From assembly GCA_965554225.1 (NCBI GenBank), contig CBEVZC010000048.1:1-20872 (forward strand): a DNA stretch of 20,872 nucleotides, read 5' to 3'. The notes below the pieces were generated by a model. The model saw nothing but the letters and a program-made list of their open reading frames with translations. It made no database searches and had not been told where the DNA came from. Origin of the DNA: BMS3ABIN04 sp965554225. Its GTDB lineage: Bacteria; Bacteroidota; Ignavibacteria; Ignavibacteriales; Melioribacteraceae. Position 1 is the stretch's first letter. Every line of letters begins with the position of its first letter. The position numbers and the translations under genes are program-made. Positions 15,351 to 20,872 of the stretch are shown here, in pieces.

Positions 15351-16316
15351 TTAGTCTTCATCAGCGAATGAACTCTTTTCGATTTCGGACTTAATCACAA
15401 AACCATTTTCCGCTACATATTTTTGTCCGGCTTTTAGTCCGGAAATAATTTGAACGTAATTATCATTTGTATAACCGGTTTTTACAGGCTGCGGTATAAA
15501 ACCTTTATCTGTTTGAACAAAAAGAACGGATTGTTCATCCATGGTTGCAATTGCTGTTTTAGGTACTGCTACCGGTACTTTGATTTCCTTTATTTGAACT
15601 CGTCCTGTAATAAACAAACCGGGTTTCCAAATGCCACTTACATTACCAAGATTTACTCGTGCAATGGAAGTTCTTGTTATTTCATTAACTGTAGGGCTAA
15701 CATAAAATATTCTTCCTTTTAATTTATAATCACTACCGGGTGACGTTATTAAAACATGTTTACCTACATTAATCTTCAGTAGATCTTTTTGATATACATT
15801 TAGTTCAGCCCAAACAGAACTAAGGTCGGCAATTTTAACTGCATGAATTCTATCACCAATTAGTTCACCCGGCGTCATATGAAGTTCGAGAATCGTTCCG
15901 TTTATTGAGGATTTTACTTTGTATTCCACAAGACTTTCGTTACTTTCGATAGTAGCTATAACTTCGCCGGTTTTTACTTTATCGCCTATTTTTTTGTAAA
16001 TCTTTTTTACAATCCCGCCGAAACGTGGTATTATGTGCGCTACTTTGTAGGGATTGGGAACCACTTCACCCGTAAGGTCAAGATGTAATTCTATTTTTCC
16101 GGGTTTTGCTTCTGCAACTACAACACCAAATTCCTTTATAACCTCCGGAGATATTTTTGCAATTTCAATTTGATTTTTTAACTCACTGTTTTTAGCGGAC
16201 TTTGCAACAATTGGTTTGGCAATTTTATCCGTGCTGCTACCGTTCATTATTAAAAACACTAGCAGTCCACCTAATACGACCCCAATAGTTAAATAGATTA
16301 AATTACTTTTCTTCAT
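15351..16316 (-). CDS. czcB: CzcB-type periplasmic adaptor (membrane fusion protein)
   Basis: 321 residues from the ATG at 16316. An upstream in-frame ATG at 16343 is less likely, because AAGGAT lies 8 bases before the chosen ATG and the longer start puts polar residues ahead of the membrane anchor. One N-terminal membrane segment (about 5-25) is followed by a lipoyl/barrel-sandwich half (VPNPYKVAHIIPRFGGIVKKIYKKIGDKVKTGEVIATI), the second lipoyl half (KSSINGTILELHMTPGELI), a beta-barrel domain and a membrane-proximal domain. The alpha-hairpin is very short, as in CzcB/CusB-like adaptors. Neither the N-terminal methionine cluster of CusB nor a fused heavy-metal-binding domain is present; the latter occurs as a separate lipoprotein at the end of the cluster. 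It overlaps the end of czcC by 14 bases. Confidence 0.9.
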   Translation of the reverse strand: MKKSNLIYLTIGVVLGGLLVFLIMNGSSTDKIAKPIVAKSAKNSELKNQIEIAKISPEVIKEFGVVVAEAKPGKIELHLDLTGEVVPNPYKVAHIIPRFGGIVKKIYKKIGDKVKTGEVIATIESNESLVEYKVKSSINGTILELHMTPGELIGDRIHAVKIADLSSVWAELNVYQKDLLKINVGKHVLITSPGSDYKLKGRIFYVSPTVNEITRTSIARVNLGNVSGIWKPGLFITGRVQIKEIKVPVAVPKTAIATMDEQSVLFVQTDKGFIPQPVKTGYTNDNYVQIISGLKAGQKYVAENGFVIKSEIEKSSFADED

Positions 16317-17652
16317 TTTGTGGTATCCTTGCTTTATATTCAAAATTAAAATTTGTTAATGTCATTTCTTCAAGTTCAATTATATTTTTATTATATTCTG
16401 CGACAGCACTTACGTATTGCGATTCCAATTCAAATAAACTCCGCTGGGCATCCAATACATCGAGAACCGTAAATCGTCCAAGCAGATTACCTTGATTAAT
16501 AATCTTAAAAGCATTTCTTGCTTGAGGAATTGATTCCTTTTCAAGTTTCTGCAACATTACATCGTAAGCATTAATATTATTGTACAAAAATTCTAGTCTT
16601 GCTTTTGCTTGATTAAGTATATTGTTAAAATTGAATTTGGTTTGATCATTCCTGATTATAGCTTCTTGAATATTTCCTCTGTTATTGTCAAATAGAGGAA
16701 TGGGTAATGATAAACCGAAAACAAAAACATTGTCCTTCGTTTCATTTATGCTTCTTAAACCGAATGAAACAGATAGATCGGGGATTACATTCGATTTCTC
16801 CAGTTCAATAGCCGTCTTTCCACGTTTCATCTCGGTTTTAAATTGAACTAACGTTGGCGATTGAATAATAAGAGCAGTTAATTTATCCAATTGAGGAATG
16901 TTATATTTCAAATTACAAATGTTTTCAACAGAAGAAAATTCCATGTTTGGATTACCAAGTAGAGCTTTAAGTCTTGTTATCTCTGAGGAAATCTGCATTT
17001 TCGTATTTTGAATTTGAATTTCAAGAGATGTTGTGATTAAAGATGCTCTTGATGATTCGGCAGGGGAGACCTTCCCCGCGTTTATTCTCCGCTTAAGGTT
17101 AATTAGAAAGTTATGCGAAATTTGCAGTAACTTTTTATTCAAATTGTTTTGATGTTGAAGTGAAGAAATAATAGTAAAAGACCTTCTTATTTCCGAAATC
17201 AGATTAAGTCTTTCTTTCTCCAATTTCCATTTCGCAATATCAGAATTAATTATTTGCAGCTTTTGAGCTTTGTTTAATCTACCGCCTAAGACAAAGTTTT
17301 GCGTTATGGAAAAGGTATTTTCACTTGCATTAAAGCCGTTAAAATCGCCCGAACCCAAAAAGTTTTCTGCTTCAAACCCGATCTCGGGATTCGGGTATAA
17401 CCCGGCTTGTAAAGCCAAAGCTTGAAACGCATTGATCTCAAGCTTTTTAGACTTTAATCCCGGATTATTTTTCAGTCCTAAAATAATTGCATTATTCAAG
17501 CTGAGATAGTCGGATGTTTTCAATTTTTTGCTATTTAACGAATCTAAAAAATTATTGTAAAACTTGTTAACAGCAGTAGAATCTTGTGCAAATGAACCGA
17601 TTGAACTTAATAGTACAATTATCCCGGATAAAATTATTGTTTTACTTAACAT
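16303..17652 (-). CDS. czcC: CzcC-type outer-membrane efflux channel (TolC/OEP family)
   Basis: A 449-residue protein with a signal peptide (1-22, ending SFAQ). It has the two-fold repeated outer-membrane efflux protein plan: LNNAIILGLKNNPGLKSKKLE begins the first long helix, the PNPEIGFEAEN strand and a long coiled-coil follow, then the second repeat opens near FDNNRGNIQEAIIRNDQTK, and a late conserved block reads GRFTVLDVLDAQRSLFELE. The trimer forms the tunnel that carries metal out of the cell. It begins 83 bases after the small His/Cys protein gene, across a stem-loop with a T-run, and overlaps czcB by 14 bases. The ribosome site AAGGAT lies 8 bases before the ATG. Confidence 0.92.
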   Translation of the reverse strand: MLSKTIILSGIIVLLSSIGSFAQDSTAVNKFYNNFLDSLNSKKLKTSDYLSLNNAIILGLKNNPGLKSKKLEINAFQALALQAGLYPNPEIGFEAENFLGSGDFNGFNASENTFSITQNFVLGGRLNKAQKLQIINSDIAKWKLEKERLNLISEIRRSFTIISSLQHQNNLNKKLLQISHNFLINLKRRINAGKVSPAESSRASLITTSLEIQIQNTKMQISSEITRLKALLGNPNMEFSSVENICNLKYNIPQLDKLTALIIQSPTLVQFKTEMKRGKTAIELEKSNVIPDLSVSFGLRSINETKDNVFVFGLSLPIPLFDNNRGNIQEAIIRNDQTKFNFNNILNQAKARLEFLYNNINAYDVMLQKLEKESIPQARNAFKIINQGNLLGRFTVLDVLDAQRSLFELESQYVSAVAEYNKNIIELEEMTLTNFNFEYKARIPQNEEK

Positions 17653-17691
17653 AAAAAGTATCCTTAAAAAAGTTTTAATTAAAAAATTAAG

Positions 17692-17713
17692 TGTAGTCTG
17701 TAATCAGACTACA
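17692..17713 (-). terminator. Stem-loop with T-run between the His/Cys protein gene and czcC (terminator or attenuator)
   Basis: Arms TGTAGTCTG and CAGACTACA are perfectly complementary (9 base pairs) around a 4-base loop. On the transcribed (minus) strand the stem is followed by CTTAATTTTTT, a six-T run. It sits 22 bases after the His/Cys gene stop and about 40 bases before the czcC start, so it could end part of the transcript from the repressor promoter and lower czcCBA output relative to the repressor. The 9-mer GTAATCAGA occurs both here (17700-17708) and at 17732-17740. Confidence 0.6.
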
Positions 17714-17735
17714 ATGACGGGATGAATTGATGTAA

Positions 17736-18152
17736 TCAGATTAAGAGGGAAATAGTAGAATAACTATCCAGCGGGATATTATTTATAATTATGTTTGTAC
17801 GTTGCGAATTAGCTAAAAAGTTAAATTTTATGAAGTTGTCAAAATTTATATTGGATAATATTTTTAGTTTACCGAATAATGATTTATTTGTTTTTACAAA
17901 ATCTTCATCGATGTGATGATCTAGTTTATAGTCAGTACAATCATTGTAAACAAACTTATCTTTTGTATCACTATTAAGGTGTAAATTATTATTGATATGA
18001 GAATCTACAATATTTTCAACATGTGTATGGTTTCCCTCGCCAATGCACAGAACCTTCTGACTCAACTCGAAATGAAAAAGTGTAATGTGGGATAGAATTA
18101 ATGTTAATAATATTAAAGCAACAAAACGGTATTTATTTGTAAGTGTGTTCAT
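17736..18152 (-). CDS. Small His/Cys membrane-anchored protein of the metal-efflux cluster
   Basis: A 138-residue protein with one N-terminal membrane segment (about 9-25) and a periplasmic remainder. Just after the membrane the sequence reads VLCIGEGNHTHVEN, then DSHINNNLHL and YNDCTDYKLDHH. Possible metal ligands are Cys36, His42, His44, Glu46, His52, His58, Cys72, Asp74, His79 and His80. The C-I-G...H...E...C-x-D order recalls uncharacterised small proteins often found beside czc operons; this resemblance is from memory and needs a search. It overlaps the repressor gene by 4 bases (ATGA), so it is translationally coupled. A periplasmic metal sensor or buffer, analogous in position to CzcI/CzcE-like proteins, is the best guess. 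The last 40 residues are unremarkable. Confidence 0.6.
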   Translation of the reverse strand: MNTLTNKYRFVALILLTLILSHITLFHFELSQKVLCIGEGNHTHVENIVDSHINNNLHLNSDTKDKFVYNDCTDYKLDHHIDEDFVKTNKSLFGKLKILSNINFDNFIKFNFLANSQRTNIIINNIPLDSYSTISLLI

Positions 18153-18520
18153 TTATGTAATTCTTCTGCATGTTCTAATGCAGCCGCTATTATTTTATCG
18201 ATATGTTCATCTGCTAAAGTATAATAAACCATCTTTCCTTGCTTTCTGTGTTTTACCAATCTTTGCCCTCTTAGTAACCGTAATTGATGAGAAACAGCAG
18301 AAACAGAAACGTTAGCCAGAGCCGAAAGGTCGCAAACACAAAGTTCTTCTTTGGTAAGAGCCATCACAATTCTTAAACGTGTCGGGTCACCCAGAACTTT
18401 TAAAATTTCCGATGTATCATTTATTATGGTTTCATCAGGAAAGTTTTTCTGAACTTTCAATACTTTTTTCTCATCAATATATGTTACTCCGCAAACGGGA
18501 GCATCAATGTGATTTTTCAT
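18149..18520 (-). CDS. ArsR/SmtB-family metal-sensing repressor with both alpha3N and alpha5 metal sites
   Basis: A 123-residue winged-helix repressor that should release DNA on metal binding. The alpha3 motif is ELCVCDLS with Cys61 and Cys63, as in CadC. An N-terminal Cys10 aligns with CadC Cys7 (Cys11 of CadC is not conserved). The recognition helix is VSAVSHQLRLLRGQRL (73-88). The alpha5 site is complete: Asp104, His106, His117 and Glu120, matching SmtB even in numbering. CadC-type sites sense Cd/Pb and SmtB-type sites sense Zn. It leads the metal cluster, and its stop overlaps the start of the next gene. No ribosome site precedes the ATG. The -10 box ends only 6 bases before it, so the mRNA may be leaderless. 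Confidence 0.94.
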   Translation of the reverse strand: MKNHIDAPVCGVTYIDEKKVLKVQKNFPDETIINDTSEILKVLGDPTRLRIVMALTKEELCVCDLSALANVSVSAVSHQLRLLRGQRLVKHRKQGKMVYYTLADEHIDKIIAAALEHAEELHK

Positions 18521-18526
18521 AAACTA

Positions 18527-18555
18527 AACATACAAACATTTGAGCAAATGTGCAA
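18527..18555 (-). promoter_or_regulatory. Promoter of the metal-resistance cluster
   Basis: On the minus strand: TTGCAC (18550-18555), a 17-base spacer, then TATGTT (18527-18532). Only six bases separate the -10 box from the repressor ATG, so transcription would start at or next to the start codon. The spacer is almost filled by the palindrome listed separately. Confidence 0.65.
18536..18551. promoter_or_regulatory. Probable ArsR-family operator
   Basis: ACATTTG-AG-CAAATGT, a perfect 7-2-7 inverted repeat between and touching the promoter elements. This is the usual place for ArsR/SmtB operators. The right arm is part of a short tandem, GCAAATGT followed by GCAAATGA (18544-18559), so a second repressor unit could bind alongside. 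Confidence 0.65.
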
Positions 18556-18629
18556 ATGATATTTTTAGTATTATTCTTCGAAAGGGGAGAATTGAAGATT
18601 ATTATTTATTCAGTTTGAAAAAAAAGGAA

Positions 18630-18654
18630 GGGTTCATGAATATTTCAAGAACCC
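18630..18654 (-). terminator. Terminator of the Cys-rich secreted protein gene
   Basis: Arms GGGTTCATGAA and TTCAAGAACCC pair over 11 positions with one mismatch around the loop TAT. On the minus strand the stem is followed by CTTCC and a run of eight Ts. It lies 24 bases after the stop of the Cys-rich gene and insulates the metal cluster promoter downstream of it. TTTT also follows on the plus strand, so it may work both ways. Confidence 0.75.
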
Positions 18655-18678
18655 TTTTAAAATCTATAATCTTAAAAT

Positions 18679-19053
18679 TTAGCTTTTTGCGGTACAGCCG
18701 TTTTTGCACTGGTCATTACACTTATGACCATCTTTCATGGTTTGTGTCATTTTAACTTTACCTGCTGCACTTGCTTTCATTTGTTTGGCTTTTAACTGTT
18801 TGCCATGTTTAGCTTTGCAAGCTGAACTACGATTATCTTTATTCTTACTTGTCATTTTTGCCTGCTTTGTTTTGCTGTATGGGCAGACAGTTTTGCAGTC
18901 TTTCTTATCCATATTAACTGTTTTAGTATAAGTTGTTTTCTTAACAATGTCAGCTTTTTTAGTTTGACTTTCCTGAGCAAATGTTAAACTTGCGGCAAAT
19001 AAGAAAAGAACTAAAAAAAATCCTATAAATTTATATGAATTGTGATTTTTCAT
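18679..19053 (-). CDS. Secreted Cys/Lys-rich small protein, metallothionein-like
   Basis: A 124-residue protein with a clear signal peptide (cleavage expected near Ala26-Gln27, LTFAQ). The mature part is low-complexity and very lysine-rich, with six cysteines in spaced groups: Cys53 and Cys57 (DCKTVC), Cys79, and Cys112, Cys116 and Cys120 (KCNDQCKNGC), plus His83 and His110 and several methionines. The composition suggests metal or redox binding in the periplasm, like an exported metallothionein or a short copper/zinc-binding protein. No known domain is recognised. It has its own promoter candidate and terminator, so it is separate from, but next to, the metal cluster. A good ribosome site (AAGGAGC) precedes the ATG. 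Confidence 0.65.
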   Translation of the reverse strand: MKNHNSYKFIGFFLVLFLFAASLTFAQESQTKKADIVKKTTYTKTVNMDKKDCKTVCPYSKTKQAKMTSKNKDNRSSACKAKHGKQLKAKQMKASAAGKVKMTQTMKDGHKCNDQCKNGCTAKS

Positions 19054-19103
19054 TGCTGCTCCTTTTATTGGTTTTCGTTTTAACGGATATCATATCTTTT
19101 ATA

Positions 19104-19132
19104 AAGATAAAGAGTCTATTCTAGTAATGCAA
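19104..19132 (-). promoter_or_regulatory. Candidate promoter of the Cys-rich secreted protein gene
   Basis: On the minus strand: TTGCAT (19127-19132), a 17-base spacer, then TATCTT (19104-19109), about 50 bases before the ATG. The inverted repeat TATCTTT-TAT-AAAGATA (19093-19109) covers the -10 box, and a second small palindrome, GATAT-C-ATATC, lies at 19086-19096. Either could be a regulator site. Confidence 0.4.
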
Positions 19133-19426
19133 GCCAAAAATAACTTATTGTGTTTGATTTTTTAGAATTTCTGGAAACCTAAGAAGGGGATTGTAACTGA
19201 ACGATTTTAATGGAATAATCAGCAATGATAATATTGTACAAAGCCAAACAAATAATTTGCTGATCAGGATATTTTTATTTATTGATTTCTTATTTTTCGA
19301 ATTATTTTATAGTCTCCATTAATCGGGAAGTATGTTCTATATCCTCTTGCCTGTCTCGTGTTTTAATGGAGCTTTTTACCTTTAATATGGGTTATGTCCA
19401 TTTATAAAAAATAAAACTTGTGATTA
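19133..19426. other. Gene-free stretch downstream of the PP2C phosphatase gene
   Basis: Together with the leader at 19054-19132 this is a 373-base gap without a convincing open reading frame. The only structure seen is an inverted repeat, CTCCATTAA (19314-19322) with TTAATGGAG (19363-19371), with a 40-base loop and followed on the plus strand by CTTTTT. Whether it belongs to a small RNA or is chance cannot be told. Confidence 0.4.
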
Positions 19427-20551
19427 TCATAAACATCTGATTAATAAAATTGTCTGATCATCTTTTTGTTTACCATATGAGGTTAACTCATTATTTATTT
19501 TTTCATAAATAAGGGACAATTTATAATTTCTGTTATTAAGAATAGTCTGTTTTACTTTTTCCATTCCAAAGTATTCATTATTTTTATTTGAGGTTTCAGT
19601 TATTCCATCAGTCAATAATATAAATAAATCATTCTTGTCATATACAGTGCTGCTTGTTGTATAATCGAAGTCTTTTGTTGCTGCAATTGGAATTTGCTTT
19701 ATAAGCAATTCCTCAAAATTGTTGGAATCATTTGTAAGTTTTAAAATCGGAAGATGAGCTGCGGTTGAATATTCTAAAGCAGAATTTGAATTAAATTTTA
19801 AAAATGCACACGTTAGAAACATGTTTTTCTTTTTTAAATCATACATTGTCTTGCTGGTTTTAGTTAAAATTGAACCAAGCTGTTCATCTTTGTTTAACAA
19901 AACGCGAATAGTGCTCTTAAACATCCCCATCATCGAACCTGCCGCAACTCCATGACCCGATACATCTGCAATATAACAAGTATTTGAATTCTCATTTTCG
20001 AAATAGTCAATTAAATCGCCGCCGACTTCATCAGTAGGATTCGATATTCCAAATATTTCAAAACGGTTATTTACAATTTCAATTTTGGGAACAAGGTTCG
20101 AGTGAAGCTCCTGTGCAAGGTTCATTTCAGCCTGAAGCCGTAAATTTTTTATTCCCTCCTTATTTATAAATATAACAAGCAGTATATATCCCAGAACCAA
20201 TGTTACTAAAATTCCAATGGCATCAAAATATGCTCTTTCAGGGAAATCGGAAAGCAATGGTTGGTTAGCCTCTTTCCAAATGTTAATTCCAACTATAATC
20301 TGAAAAATGATAGTAAAAGGAAGAAATTTAAGATTTTTTGTCAAACTATAAACGTAGAATACTGCAACAATTCCAGAATAAAATACATTTATAAAAAGCA
20401 TCGTTTCTGAAAATGAACCTTTTGAAAGCAAATCGATGATAAATCCAACTCCTGAAAATAAGAAGAATATCGCCGAGACAAATATTAGATATCTTCTCAA
20501 TGATATATATCTCCAGAATTTGCTTTTATGTAAAAAGTTGTTTTTTGTCAA
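19427..20551 (-). CDS. Membrane-bound PP2C-type (SpoIIE/RsbU-like) serine phosphatase, TTG start
   Basis: A 374-residue protein. The first 130 residues form about five hydrophobic segments. A short linker (EGIKNLRLQAEMNLAQELHSNLVP) follows, of the kind seen before RsbU-type phosphatase domains. The PP2C domain has EVGGDLIDY (Asp179), IADVSGHG (Asp196), LTDGITE (Asp315) and KDDQT (Asp365), so the metal-binding aspartates are intact. Such enzymes usually dephosphorylate an anti-sigma-factor antagonist to release an alternative sigma factor, but none is encoded nearby. The start is TTG, supported by AGAGGA five bases upstream and the lack of an ATG before residue 52. What the membrane part senses is unknown. 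Confidence 0.9.
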   Translation of the reverse strand: MTKNNFLHKSKFWRYISLRRYLIFVSAIFFLFSGVGFIIDLLSKGSFSETMLFINVFYSGIVAVFYVYSLTKNLKFLPFTIIFQIIVGINIWKEANQPLLSDFPERAYFDAIGILVTLVLGYILLVIFINKEGIKNLRLQAEMNLAQELHSNLVPKIEIVNNRFEIFGISNPTDEVGGDLIDYFENENSNTCYIADVSGHGVAAGSMMGMFKSTIRVLLNKDEQLGSILTKTSKTMYDLKKKNMFLTCAFLKFNSNSALEYSTAAHLPILKLTNDSNNFEELLIKQIPIAATKDFDYTTSSTVYDKNDLFILLTDGITETSNKNNEYFGMEKVKQTILNNRNYKLSLIYEKINNELTSYGKQKDDQTILLIRCL

Positions 20552-20872
20552 TTTGGTCCTCTAAATAAATTCTAAGATCTGCTAATTAAAATTAAAATGT
20601 AGGTTAGATTGATTGTAAATATAAAGTATTTTTTGATTCTACGGTAAGAACATAAATAAATTTGTAAAAAAAAGTTTCATTGATAAACTGCAGATATTGA
20701 ATTTTTAGTTGTCCTCGTAAGAACCTCTTTAAATTTACTTATGCACATAACGTGTTGCGGTTAAGCTAATGCCAATCCGCCGCGGCGGATTATTAAAAAT
20801 TTATCTTACTGAACTATTGCTAAACTACAATTTCAAATGATCAACGCAAACTAAAAAATACCACGAAAAACC
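20552..20872. other. Gene-free right edge
   Basis: About 320 bases with no convincing coding region. The left part is the AT-rich leader of the phosphatase gene. The right part contains the GC-rich palindrome at 20774-20791. A gene could begin beyond the window edge. Confidence 0.5.
20774..20791. repeat. GC-rich 18-base perfect palindrome
   Basis: AATCCGCCGCGGCGGATT equals its own reverse complement and stands out from the very AT-rich surroundings. It is not followed by a T-run on either strand. It could be a REP-like dispersed repeat or a protein site. Copies elsewhere in the genome would decide. Confidence 0.5.

Noticed and set aside
16317..16343. Upstream ATG start for czcB
   Set aside because: The ATG at 16316 has a better ribosome site (AAGGAT, 8 bases away) and places a Lys-Lys motif directly before the membrane segment.
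20750..20872. Integron attC site
   Set aside because: Only one loose core (GTTAAGC) was found; no matching partner core, no cassette and no integrase are visible in the window.

Overview
The window is AT-rich, Gram-negative chromosomal DNA, most likely from the Bacteroidota/Ignavibacteria side of the tree. This placement is inference from gene content: an OmpA protein with thrombospondin type-3 repeats, a DUF3078 outer-membrane protein, a DUF4332 protein, a P-II protein tied to heavy-metal efflux, and frequent signal peptides ending in Ala-Gln. Nearly everything reads on the minus strand. Only the DUF4332 protein and the aldo/keto reductase read on the plus strand.

Region 1 (1-3133, minus): a close-packed envelope cluster. 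In transcription order it holds a small receiver-only protein, a DUF3078 outer-membrane protein, the mechanosensitive channel MscL, and an OmpA-type protein cut by the left edge of the window. Gaps are 3, 27 and 26 bases. The DUF3078 gene starts at GTG and its ribosome binding site is formed by the last codons of the receiver gene.

Region 2 (3278-8263): a NarL/FixJ response regulator with no kinase beside it; a large HerA/FtsK-like ATPase (DUF853 type) with a coiled-coil, glycine-rich tail; and the two plus-strand genes, DUF4332 (helix-hairpin-helix-like) and a Kv-beta-type aldo/keto reductase that ends in a clear terminator.

Region 3 (8395-18555, minus): the centrepiece, a ten-gene heavy-metal defence cluster. 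In transcription order it holds an ArsR/SmtB repressor, a small His/Cys membrane-anchored protein, CzcC (outer-membrane channel), CzcB (adaptor), CzcA (RND pump), a P-II protein, a DUF302 protein, a ZntA/CadA-type P1B ATPase, a CcmE-like OB-fold membrane protein, and a lipoprotein with a heavy-metal-binding domain. The repressor promoter carries a perfect palindrome between its -35 and -10 boxes and appears to give a leaderless mRNA. The P1B ATPase would move metal from cytoplasm to periplasm, and CzcCBA would move it on to the outside. The repressor keeps the residues of both classical ArsR-family metal sites. The pump lacks the copper/silver methionine relay, so divalent ions (Zn, Cd, Co, Pb) are the likelier substrates. 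The P-II protein keeps its nucleotide-binding signature but has lost both T-loop tyrosines.

Region 4 (18630-20872): a secreted Cys/Lys-rich, metallothionein-like small protein with its own promoter and terminator; a 373-base gap; a membrane-bound PP2C (SpoIIE/RsbU-type) phosphatase starting at TTG; and a gene-free right edge with a GC-rich 18-base perfect palindrome.

The most interesting material is the metal cluster, where a de-tyrosinated P-II, a DUF302 protein, a CcmE-like protein and a His/Cys protein are wired into one zinc/cadmium-type efflux unit, together with the receiver-DUF3078-MscL-OmpA envelope cluster.
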